This document shows, in pieces, positions 1 to 5,890 of a stretch of DNA of 10,270 nt. The number at the start of each line of letters is the position of its first letter. The first letter of the stretch is position 1. The DNA is from Anaerolineaceae bacterium UBA6801. GTDB taxonomy: Bacteria > Chloroflexota > Anaerolineae > Anaerolineales > Anaerolineaceae. The position numbers were made by a program, and so were the translations under genes. The notes under the pieces were generated by a model. It was not told the DNA's origin. It saw nothing but the letters and a program-made list of their open reading frames with translations, and did no database searches. The stretch covers positions 1 through 10,270 of the forward strand of contig DKFH01000040.1 in NCBI GenBank assembly GCA_002452315.1. Direction: 5' to 3'.

Positions 1-497
1 AGCGCTACCTGGCGGGTGAGGGCTCGGAAACCGCTGGTTGCATCGGGGATGTTGAATCCGGCGGTGGCAGAGACGACTTTGCTGCCGAGGGTCTGCAGGG
101 CGCGCTTATGGGCCGGGAAATAGGGGATTGTACCCACACCGCGGTCGCCGATGACCAGCTCAGCCTCGCCAGCCAGGATGGGTTGGACCAATTTGTGGAT
201 ATCTTTTGCCGGATACTGGTTGTCGGCATCGGTGTTGACGATCACATCCGCACCCAGGCGCAGGCAGGCATCCAGGCCGTGGGCAAAGGCTTGCGCCAGC
301 CCCAGGTGGCGGCTGAGATGCACGATGTGATCCGCGCCAGCCTGGCGGGCTGCTTCAGCGGTGTTGTCTGTGCTGCCATCATCCACCACCAGGATCTCGA
401 CCTGGTCAAAACCGGGCACGGATTTGGGGAGGAGCGCCAGGGTCTTGGGCAGAATCTGCGCCTCGTTAAAACATGGGATTTGGATAATTAGTTTCAT
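1..497 (-). CDS. Family 2 glycosyltransferase, N-terminal part (runs off left edge)
   Basis: Transfers a sugar from a nucleotide-sugar donor, probably to a lipid or cell-surface acceptor at the cytoplasmic face of the membrane. Translating the minus strand from the ATG at 497-495 gives 165 residues with no stop before the window edge, so the gene is cut by the window and not truncated. It starts MKLIIQIPCFNEAQ, the usual GT-A opening of family 2 enzymes. VDDGSTDNT (residues 38-46) is the nucleotide-binding motif, NTDADNQYP (88-96) contains the DxD metal site, and IGDR (117-120) and SGFRAL (155-160) follow as in dolichyl-phosphate mannose synthase-like enzymes. The acceptor is unknown. A GGAG lies 13 bases before the ATG, which is rather far. 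The gene is divergent from its neighbour. The family call is secure; the substrate is not. Confidence 0.93.
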   Translation of the reverse strand, partial: MKLIIQIPCFNEAQILPKTLALLPKSVPGFDQVEILVVDDGSTDNTAEAARQAGADHIVHLSRHLGLAQAFAHGLDACLRLGADVIVNTDADNQYPAKDIHKLVQPILAGEAELVIGDRGVGTIPYFPAHKRALQTLGSKVVSATAGFNIPDATSGFRALTRQVA

Positions 498-527
498 GGG
501 CTGCTCTGGTCTCCGGAACCTGAGATT

Positions 528-533
528 AGTATA
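528..533 (-). promoter_or_regulatory. Putative -10 box for the glycosyltransferase
   Basis: The minus strand reads TATACT here, about 30 bases before the ATG at 497, which would give a leader of roughly 25 bases. No convincing -35 hexamer lies at the right distance. The call rests on the match to the sigma-70 consensus and its position only. Confidence 0.35.
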
Positions 534-549
534 ACATAGCGCAGGGCAT

Positions 550-577
550 TTGACACGAAGTTTGGTTATGCTATGGG
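550..577 (+). promoter_or_regulatory. Putative sigma-70 promoter (TTGACA / TATGGG)
   Basis: A perfect TTGACA at 550-555 is followed, after 16 bases, by the weak -10 match TATGGG at 572-577. It would start a transcript near 584 and lead into the transglutaminase-like gene with a leader of about 60 bases. That fits the start codon at 647. A second candidate promoter at 677-682 competes with it. Confidence 0.35.
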
Positions 578-646
578 TCTAAATCATGCTTTCAATAAGC
601 GTTGGTTTAGACGGTGTTTTGGCATCCATCATCCAGGTGAGCGCTG

Positions 647-1561
647 ATGATTGCGGGTTTTGAAGGCCATACCGGTTATAATTGTATGGGTAACATGACG
701 CATACAGACACCCTAACCCCCCAATCGTTTTACGCCCAGCAGGGACAGATCAGCGACCCCGGCGAGTTTGCGCAACGCCTGGATGGCCTGCCCCGGGACG
801 TTCCCGGACTGATCCAGACGGTTGAGGGCGTGATGCTGCATTTACACTGGGCAAAAAGATACGGGATCACCCTCAACCAGACCCGCGAGGCGGAAGCCAA
901 CCTGCGCACCGTCAAAGACCGGCTGGCTAAGATTATCCAATTGCAGGGTGCACCGCTCACCGAGCCGCGCCCCCTGGACAAGAAAACCGTGGGCACCTGC
1001 CGGGACTTTTCCCTGCTGATGGCCACATTTTTGCGCCACCAGGGCGTCCCCGCCCGGGCGCGGGCTGGGTTTGGTACGTACTTCTTCCCCGGCCGCTACG
1101 AAGACCACTGGGTGTGCGAATACTGGCACGCAGAAGACCAACGCTGGGTGATGGTGGATGCCCAACTGGATGTCCTGCAGTGTGACGCCCTGGGGATCGA
1201 CTTCAACCCCCAGGACATGCCGAAGGACAAATTTGTGTCTGGCGGCCAGGCCTGGCAGCTGTGCGAAACCAATGCGGCTGACCCCCAGCACTTTGGCATT
1301 TTTGACATGCACGGGCTGGACTTCATCAAAGGCAATGTGATCCGCGATTTTCTCGCCCTGAATAAAATCGAACTCTTGCCCTGGGATGACTTTAAGCTGA
1401 TTGACGTGGGCTTTCGCCACATGACCCCGGCCCAAAAGGCGTTAATTGAATGCTTGACACCGATCAGCAGCGGAGAAGACCGCGATTTTGTGCTCCTCAG
1501 GGCAGCCTTTCACACGCAAAAAACGCATTCATTACCGGATTACTTTTTTACCGCTGATTAG
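647..1561 (+). CDS. Transglutaminase-like (papain-fold) protein
   Basis: Member of the transglutaminase-like superfamily, whose bacterial members act mostly as proteases, peptide hydrolases or amide-transfer enzymes. All three catalytic residues are visible, numbered from base 647: Cys118 in GTCRDFSLLMATFLRHQGVPAR-like context (the Cys at the head of a helix), His154 in EDHWVCEYW, and Asp171 in WVMVDAQLD. The protein is 304 residues with no signal peptide or membrane segment, so it is probably cytoplasmic. Start choice is open. The ATG at 647 has an AGGTGA ribosome-binding site 6 bases upstream. The ATG at 695 lies 12 bases after a TATAAT box and would give 288 residues beginning MTHTD; the extra 16 residues look unremarkable. 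The GH13 gene follows after 20 bases, so the two are probably one transcript. The substrate is unknown and a role in carbohydrate metabolism is not shown. Confidence 0.85.
   Translation: MIAGFEGHTGYNCMGNMTHTDTLTPQSFYAQQGQISDPGEFAQRLDGLPRDVPGLIQTVEGVMLHLHWAKRYGITLNQTREAEANLRTVKDRLAKIIQLQGAPLTEPRPLDKKTVGTCRDFSLLMATFLRHQGVPARARAGFGTYFFPGRYEDHWVCEYWHAEDQRWVMVDAQLDVLQCDALGIDFNPQDMPKDKFVSGGQAWQLCETNAADPQHFGIFDMHGLDFIKGNVIRDFLALNKIELLPWDDFKLIDVGFRHMTPAQKALIECLTPISSGEDRDFVLLRAAFHTQKTHSLPDYFFTAD
677..682 (+). promoter_or_regulatory. Perfect TATAAT box just before an internal ATG
   Basis: TATAAT at 677-682 would set transcription start near 689 and the ATG at 695 only a few bases later, giving a nearly leaderless mRNA. 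The CAP–LysM gene shows the same geometry. No good -35 element is seen. If this promoter is used, the start codons at 647 and 686 lie outside the transcript. Confidence 0.45.
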
Positions 1562-1581
1562 ACCAAAGGAACCTCAACCCC

Positions 1582-3204
1582 ATGACCCAAAAATCACCTG
1601 CCTGGCTTGAAAAAGCCGTTTTTTACCAGATTTACCCCCAGTCTTTCTACGATTCAAATGGTGACGGGATTGGCGACATCCCCGGCATCATCCACAAGCT
1701 GGATTACCTGGCGTCGCTGGGCATCAATGCCGTGTGGATCAACCCGTGTTTCGTCTCGCCCTTTTACGATGCGGGCTATGATGTGGCGGATTACACCCAG
1801 GTGGCACCGCGCTACGGTACCAACGAAGACCTGGAACGCCTGTTTGCTCAAGCCAAGCAGCGCGGCATCCGAATCCTGCTGGACCTGGTCCCCGGGCACA
1901 CCTCTATCGAGCACCCCTGGTTTCAGCAATCCCAGCGGGCTGAACCCAACCTGTACACGGATTACTTTGTGTGGAATAGCTCGGTATGGGAGGTGCCCCA
2001 GCCGGATTTACCCATTATCCGCGGCCTTTCCCAGCGTGATGCCGCCTTTGTGACCAATTATTTTGCCATCCAGCCCGCGCTTAACTACGGGTTTGCCCAA
2101 CTGGACCCCGATCACCCCTGGATGCAGCCGGTGGACGCGCCCGGGCCGCAAATGGTGCGCCAGGAGATCAAAAAGATCATGCAATTCTGGCTGGATAAAG
2201 GCGCCAGCGGCTTCCGCGTGGACATGGCCGCTTCGCTGGTCAAGCGCGACCCCGAAAAGCGCGAGACAGCCCGTTTTTGGCGCTGGATCAGGGCTTGGCT
2301 GGACGAAGCCTACCCGGAGGCCGTGCTGGTCGCTGAATGGGGGGACCCGGCCGCAGCCATCGGGGCAGGTTTTCATGCTGATTTTATGCTCGGGTTCAAC
2401 AACCCGGGCTGGGTGTCCCTGTTCCGCAAGCGGGGTGAGGGCCGCTGGCGCGACCCCTACGGCTGGCCGTTTTTTGACGAGTCCGGGCATGGGGATATCC
2501 GCCAATTTGTGGATGAGTACCTATACCATTACCAGGCTGCTCGGGAGAAGGGGTATATTGCCCTGATCACCGGCAACCACGATGAGACGCCGCGCCTGGC
2601 CGATGGGCGCAGCCTGGCGCAATTGAAACTGGTCTACCTGTTCCTGCTGACCATGCCCGGTACGCCCTTTATCTACTATGGCGATGAGATCGGCATGCGT
2701 TATCAGACTCTGCCCTCCAAAGAAGGTGGTTATGCCCGTACAGGCGCACGCACGCCCATGCAGTGGGCTGAGGGTGAAAACGCGGGCTTTTCCACCGCAC
2801 CCAGATCAGACCTGTACCTGCCGGTTGACCCCGCGCCCGATCGTCCCACGGTTGCGGCACAGGAAGCAGACCCCGATTCGCTGTTGAACCGGGTCAGGGC
2901 GTTGATCAGGTTGCGCCAGGGCTTGCCCGCCCTGGACGCAGACGCCGATTTTGAGGTGGTTTACGCCGAGAGCGGGAAGCTGCCCTTTGTTTATCGCCGT
3001 GCCAAGAGAGAGCAGGGGCTGTTGGTGGCGGTCAACCCGGCTGCGAGTCCGGTCAGTGTGGTCCTGCCCGGGGAGGTGAGCAATAGCCAACCGGTCGCCA
3101 TCGACGCGCCTGCGGAATCGCGGATATCACGAACCGATGCGGGTTGGGAAATAAGCCTTCCGCCGGTATCGGGGGGAATATTTGAAGTAGCTGAAGGTTT
3201 GTAG
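1582..3204 (+). CDS. GH13 alpha-amylase family enzyme, alpha-glucosidase / trehalose-synthase-like
   Basis: Hydrolyses or rearranges alpha-glucosidic bonds of short glucans or disaccharides, probably in the cytoplasm because no signal peptide is present. The 540 residues carry the (beta/alpha)8 barrel landmarks in order: AVFYQIYPQSFYDSNGDGIG (12-31), region I DLVPGH (101-106), region V-like QPALN (164-168), region II GFRVD with nucleophile Asp214, region III VAEW with acid/base Glu252, and region IV GNHDE with Asp334. TPFIYYGDEIGM (361-372) and RTPMQW (390-395) are typical of oligo-1,6-glucosidases and trehalose synthases. About 100 C-terminal residues should form the usual beta-sandwich. Region I has Pro-Gly before the His in place of the common Val-Asn, and region V lacks the QPDLN aspartate, so the exact substrate cannot be assigned. 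AAAGGA lies 11 bases before the ATG. It follows the transglutaminase-like gene by 20 bases. Confidence 0.92.
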   Translation: MTQKSPAWLEKAVFYQIYPQSFYDSNGDGIGDIPGIIHKLDYLASLGINAVWINPCFVSPFYDAGYDVADYTQVAPRYGTNEDLERLFAQAKQRGIRILLDLVPGHTSIEHPWFQQSQRAEPNLYTDYFVWNSSVWEVPQPDLPIIRGLSQRDAAFVTNYFAIQPALNYGFAQLDPDHPWMQPVDAPGPQMVRQEIKKIMQFWLDKGASGFRVDMAASLVKRDPEKRETARFWRWIRAWLDEAYPEAVLVAEWGDPAAAIGAGFHADFMLGFNNPGWVSLFRKRGEGRWRDPYGWPFFDESGHGDIRQFVDEYLYHYQAAREKGYIALITGNHDETPRLADGRSLAQLKLVYLFLLTMPGTPFIYYGDEIGMRYQTLPSKEGGYARTGARTPMQWAEGENAGFSTAPRSDLYLPVDPAPDRPTVAAQEADPDSLLNRVRALIRLRQGLPALDADADFEVVYAESGKLPFVYRRAKREQGLLVAVNPAASPVSVVLPGEVSNSQPVAIDAPAESRISRTDAGWEISLPPVSGGIFEVAEGL

Positions 3205-3349
3205 ATACCGTCTTAAAAGTCAAGAGGAAAAGTTGAATTGGGCTCCATAATTGGGGTCAAAAGGCTTCTGGGTTCCAGCCAGGAGATGGCCCGGCTTTGG
3301 GATGGCGACCTGGGAGAGGAGGGGTGATGCGCGCTGCCTGGCAAATTTC

Positions 3350-3361
3350 ACCACCCGTGGT
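3350..3361. promoter_or_regulatory. Small palindrome upstream of the selD promoter
   Basis: ACCACccGTGGT is a perfect 5-base inverted repeat with a 2-base centre. It lies about 48 bases before the transcription start expected from the TATAAT at 3392, a usual place for an activator or repressor site. Short palindromes arise by chance, so this is weak. Confidence 0.2.
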
Positions 3362-3391
3362 ACCAAGGCACTGCTTGAACCCATTATTGGG

Positions 3392-3397
3392 TATAAT
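3392..3397 (+). promoter_or_regulatory. Putative selD -10 box (TATAAT)
   Basis: Perfect TATAAT in the context TGGGTATAATTT, close to the GGTTATAATTG context at 677-682. It would start transcription near 3404 and leave a leader of about 100 bases before the selD ATG. No good -35 hexamer is seen at 16-18 bases; the TTGAAC at 3375-3380 is too close. Confidence 0.5.
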
Positions 3398-3504
3398 TTC
3401 AAATCAGAGCGGCAGACCTGGCAGGGTGATCACGGCATAACCTGTGCCTTTCGAAGGGCTGCCCCTGGCAATAAAACAGTTTCTACCACTTTTGATGAAC
3501 GGAA

Positions 3505-4572
3505 ATGATGTCCGCTAAAACCCCCTCTGGCCGCCAAATACGCCTGACTTCGCTTTCCAGCTGCGCAGGTTGAGCGTCTAAACTGCGCGCGGAAGCGCTG
3601 GCGCAGGTGCTGCAGCCACTCGCAACCATCTTCCAGGCGGACCGCTACCCTGACCTGCTGGTCGGCCTGGACCCGCCGGATGACGCCGCGGTCTGGCGCC
3701 TGGGCGATGGACGCGTCCTGGTGATCACCACCGACTTCTTCACCCCGGTGGTGGACGATCCCTATGATTATGGCGCCATCGCGGCCGCCAACAGCCTCTC
3801 GGATGTGTATGCCATGGGCGCCACGCCCTTTGCCGCCCTGACCATTGCCGCCCTGCCGCCTGACCTGGACATCGGCATTTCCCAGGAGATCATGCGCGGT
3901 CTGGCAGAGAAAACCTTTGAGGCGGGCGCGGTCATCGCTGGCGGGCATACTATCCAGGATAAGGAGCCAAAAATTGGGCTGGTGGCGCTGGGGTTTGCTG
4001 ATGAAGATCACGTCCTGCGCAAGGACGGCTTGCAGATCGGCGACCGGCTGGTGCTGACCAAACCCCTCGGCTTTGGCGTGACCACCACCGCCCTCAAGCA
4101 GGATAAGGCCTCCTCGGAGGATGTGGACGAGGTAGTGGGCTGGATGACGCGGCTCAACCGGGATGCCGCCCAGCTGGCAGTTCGGTTCGAATTGCGGGCA
4201 GCCACGGACATCACCGGCTTCAGCTTTTTGGGGCACGGCTGGGAGATGGCCCGCGCGTCTGGTGTTGGCCTGCAGATCCACTCCGGGCAGGTGCCCTTTA
4301 TCACCTGCGCCAAGGATCATGCCCGCGCCTGGCGCTTCCCGGGCGGCGCTTATGATAATCGGGATTATTTCAGCGAGCATATCGCATTTGACACCCTTAT
4401 CCCGGAAGAGGAGCAGTTGCTGCTGTTTGATCCGCAAACCAGCGGGGGTTTGCTGCTGGCTGTACCCCCGGCGAAGCTAAATGACTTCATGGCCGCGGCC
4501 GAAGCCGTGCAGCAACCAGCCTGGCTGGTGGGCGAAGTAATCCCGGGTAACCGCATCTTGATTAAGCGGTAA
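3505..4572 (+). CDS. selD: Selenide, water dikinase (SelD), selenocysteine-containing
   Basis: Makes selenophosphate from selenide and ATP in the cytoplasm, the selenium donor for selenocysteine and for selenium-modified tRNA. Starting at the ATG pair 3505/3508, just after in-frame TGA codons at 3493 and 3496, the frame reads through TGA at 3571-3573 to the stop at 4570-4572, giving 355 residues, a normal SelD length. The N-terminus reads RLTSLSSCAGUASK (residues 13-26). By comparison with E. coli SelD (SHGAGCGCK), Sec23 aligns with catalytic Cys17 and Lys26 with essential Lys20. Cys20 makes a C-x-x-U pair. Downstream are DDAAV (59-63), TTDFF (75-79), NSLSDVYAMG (96-105), AGGHTI (145-150), TKPLG (185-189), TDITGF and DPQTSGG, covering the Mg/ATP aspartates. 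Starting instead at GTG 3607 would remove the active site. It has its own TATAAT at 3392. Confidence in SelD is near certain; the Sec reading is very strong. Confidence 0.96.
3583..3606 (+). promoter_or_regulatory. Putative bacterial SECIS hairpin in selD
   Basis: CTGCGC (3583-3588) pairs perfectly with GCGCAG (3601-3606), enclosing a 12-base loop that starts with G. Inside it, GC/GC can close a GGAA tetraloop (3591-3594), leaving a 3' bulge. The stem begins 9 bases and the loop 15-17 bases after the TGA at 3571-3573. That is about where SelB-binding hairpins lie in bacterial selenoprotein genes, within the coding sequence just 3' of the UGA, with a G early in the loop. It would direct Sec insertion together with SelB and tRNA-Sec. 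Confidence 0.7.
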
Positions 4573-4618
4573 AATCCCAATGCCTCTATGCACCCTATGT
4601 GTTTTCGGTTTAATTGAG

Positions 4619-4624
4619 TAGAAT
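4619..4624 (+). promoter_or_regulatory. Putative -10 box (TAGAAT) of the CAP–LysM gene
   Basis: TAGAAT ends 10 bases before the ATG at 4635, so transcription would start about 4 bases before it. This nearly leaderless geometry favours the ATG at 4635 over the in-frame TTG at 4614, which lies upstream of the box. No clear -35 is visible. Confidence 0.4.
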
Positions 4625-4634
4625 CCCCCCACTA

Positions 4635-5717
4635 ATGGTCACCCGACAAGACTCATCCCCTATTCGCCTTGCATCACCCGGCAGATCACCTGCCCGGGCA
4701 CAGCAAGGCCATTTTTTCGGCCGTATCCTGGCCATCCTGGCGCTGATCGGCCTGGTTGCCCTGCTATTGGGCGCGCCCAGGGCTGTCGAAGCCCAGGCCG
4801 GTACGCCGTTTGAAGTGCTGGCGGAGATCAACGGCTTGCGGGTGGCGAACGGGATGACACCCCTCAGTGAGAACCAGTACCTCAATATCGCCGCCCAAAA
4901 TCATGCTAACTGGATCGCCGCCACCGGGCAGGGTGGACATACCGGCGAAGGCGGCAGCAGCCCGGCCGACCGCGCCCTGGCGGTCGGTTACGGCGGTGGT
5001 GCGTCTGTGCGTGTGACCGAGAACTGGGCCCGGGGGCCGGGCCTGACCCCCTATGGCGTGGTCTACACTATGTGGGCGCCGTCTTCCGCCCATATCAATA
5101 ATATGCTCACCACCTGGCACAACGAATTCGGTGCTGGCGTAGCGCTGGACGGGCAGGGAATGACGGTGTACGTGGTCAAATTTGGACATGTGGTGGGCAG
5201 CGTCCCGCCGCAACCCACAAGCGTCCCGGGCGGCCCCTCCGGTACCCCCGCGCCGCTCATCCAACCGATCGTCACAGCCCAACCCAACCCCGATGGGTCG
5301 GTGATCCACGTGGTTCAGTTTGGGCAGACCCTGTGGGGCATTGCCGAGGCTTACGAGATCTCTATGGTCAGGCTGCTGGAGCTGAACTTCCTCCAGGAGG
5401 ATTCCCCCATCTATCCGAACCAGGAGCTGTTGATCGTGGCACCGAACCTGGCGGTTGACGGGGCAGAGGAAGAGGAACCGGAGACGCCAACCCCCACACC
5501 GACCGAAACGCGCACCCCCACGCCCACCCGCATGCCAACGCGCACGCCGGTGGCGGACTTTGTGGAAGCGGCCACCCCTACCGAAGCGTCTAATCCGGGC
5601 AGGAATGTGCTGGTCAATATCTTCAGCGGGGACACCTTATGGGTCGGTATCGGCCTGGTGGCTGTGAGCCTGTTGGGGATTGTGCTCTTGTTTGTGACCT
5701 CGTCGCGGTTGAAGTGA
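4635..5717 (+). CDS. Secreted CAP-domain protein with LysM and C-terminal membrane anchor
   Basis: Exported envelope protein of 360 residues, of unknown biochemical role. It has a long N-region, a hydrophobic signal helix (about residues 29-46, ILAILALIGLVALLLG) and a likely cleavage after VEA near residue 53. A CAP/SCP-like domain (about 57-187) follows, opening EINGLRVANGMTPL and containing His102 in GGHTG and Glu129 in TENWARG, typical of bacterial YkwD-like CAP proteins. A Pro-rich linker leads to one LysM domain (about 224-269, VIHVVQFGQTLWGIAEAYEI), a peptidoglycan-binding fold. Next come an acidic patch EEEEPE, a Thr/Pro linker (TPTPTPTETRTPTPT) and a C-terminal helix (about 335-355) ending SSRLK. 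The likely topology is a surface protein anchored at its C-terminus and touching peptidoglycan or other glycans. The Thr/Pro linker is a habit of Chloroflexota surface proteins. ATG 4635 is chosen because the TTG at 4614 precedes the promoter box. Confidence 0.9.
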   Translation: MVTRQDSSPIRLASPGRSPARAQQGHFFGRILAILALIGLVALLLGAPRAVEAQAGTPFEVLAEINGLRVANGMTPLSENQYLNIAAQNHANWIAATGQGGHTGEGGSSPADRALAVGYGGGASVRVTENWARGPGLTPYGVVYTMWAPSSAHINNMLTTWHNEFGAGVALDGQGMTVYVVKFGHVVGSVPPQPTSVPGGPSGTPAPLIQPIVTAQPNPDGSVIHVVQFGQTLWGIAEAYEISMVRLLELNFLQEDSPIYPNQELLIVAPNLAVDGAEEEEPETPTPTPTETRTPTPTRMPTRTPVADFVEAATPTEASNPGRNVLVNIFSGDTLWVGIGLVAVSLLGIVLLFVTSSRLK

Positions 5718-5739
5718 GGGGGGAGGGGATTCGGTAGCA

Positions 5740-5760
5740 GGTATTGGGTATTTGGTATTT
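5740..5760. repeat. Three tandem copies of a heptamer GGTATTK
   Basis: GGTATTG, GGTATTT and GGTATTT follow each other directly, and GGAAAAT after them looks like a decayed fourth copy. Such short tandem heptamers are seen in intergenic DNA of some filamentous and GC-rich bacteria. No function is evident. Confidence 0.7.
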
Positions 5761-5811
5761 GGAAAATTCTACATTTCTCAATTACTGCTAGATTATTGAA
5801 AAATATATTAT

Positions 5812-5871
5812 CTGATCGCCTAAATCCTGATCGCCTGATACCTGATCGCCTGATATCTGATCGCCTAATAT
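5812..5871. repeat. Four tandem copies of a 15-base repeat
   Basis: Four direct copies of CTGATCGCCTRATAY-type units lie at 5812, 5827, 5842 and 5857, differing only at their last five bases. The core CTGATCGCCT is identical in all four. Because 15 is a multiple of three, the minus strand stays open and spells RRSDI-like pentapeptides, but that frame has no gene character. The repeat is a clear slippage-prone locus and a possible length polymorphism between strains. Confidence 0.92.
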
Positions 5872-5890
5872 CTACTCCCCTCACCCCTCC

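Larger units (their letters stand above)
3205..3504 (+). other. Gene-free gap with selD promoter and candidate structured leader
   Basis: No convincing gene is present. Two small open frames (plus 3251-3508, minus 3220-3402) have no recognisable motif, and the plus one ends inside the selD start. The first 185 bases hold small inverted repeats but no T-run terminator. After the TATAAT at 3392 comes a leader of about 100 bases that can form several short stems: GGCAG 3411-3415 with CTGCC 3459-3463, GGCA 3434-3437 with TGCC 3445-3448, and CCTT 3447-3450 with AAGG 3454-3457. The last two overlap and would be alternatives. I do not recognise a known riboswitch or a tRNA. Confidence 0.5.

Noticed and set aside
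108..491. Plus-strand open frame of 127 codons
   Set aside because: It is antisense to the edge-truncated glycosyltransferase, which has VDDGSTDNT and DAD motifs on the minus strand.
3350..3397. T-box-like TGGTACC motif before selD
   Set aside because: It lacks the CGCG continuation, a recognisable stem I and any terminator, and it lies upstream of the likely transcription start.
3205..3504. Possible tRNA-Sec gene next to selD
   Set aside because: No cloverleaf, T-arm GGTTCGA motif or long acceptor stem could be found in the gap.
3430..4437. Long open frame of 335 codons on the minus strand
   Set aside because: It is antisense to selD, whose motifs are unmistakable; its translation has no family character and reflects GC-rich codon use on the other strand.
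3607..4572. Short SelD starting at GTG 3607
   Set aside because: It would lack the catalytic Sec/Cys and essential Lys; the upstream frame through TGA supplies both.
4580..4621. 13-codon open frame between selD and the CAP–LysM gene
   Set aside because: It overlaps the putative -10 box and has no ribosome-binding site or recognisable sequence; probably chance.
5411..5884. Minus-strand frame with RRSDI pentapeptide repeats
   Set aside because: The peptide repeat is only the translation of the 15-base DNA tandem repeat, and the rest is antisense to the CAP–LysM gene.
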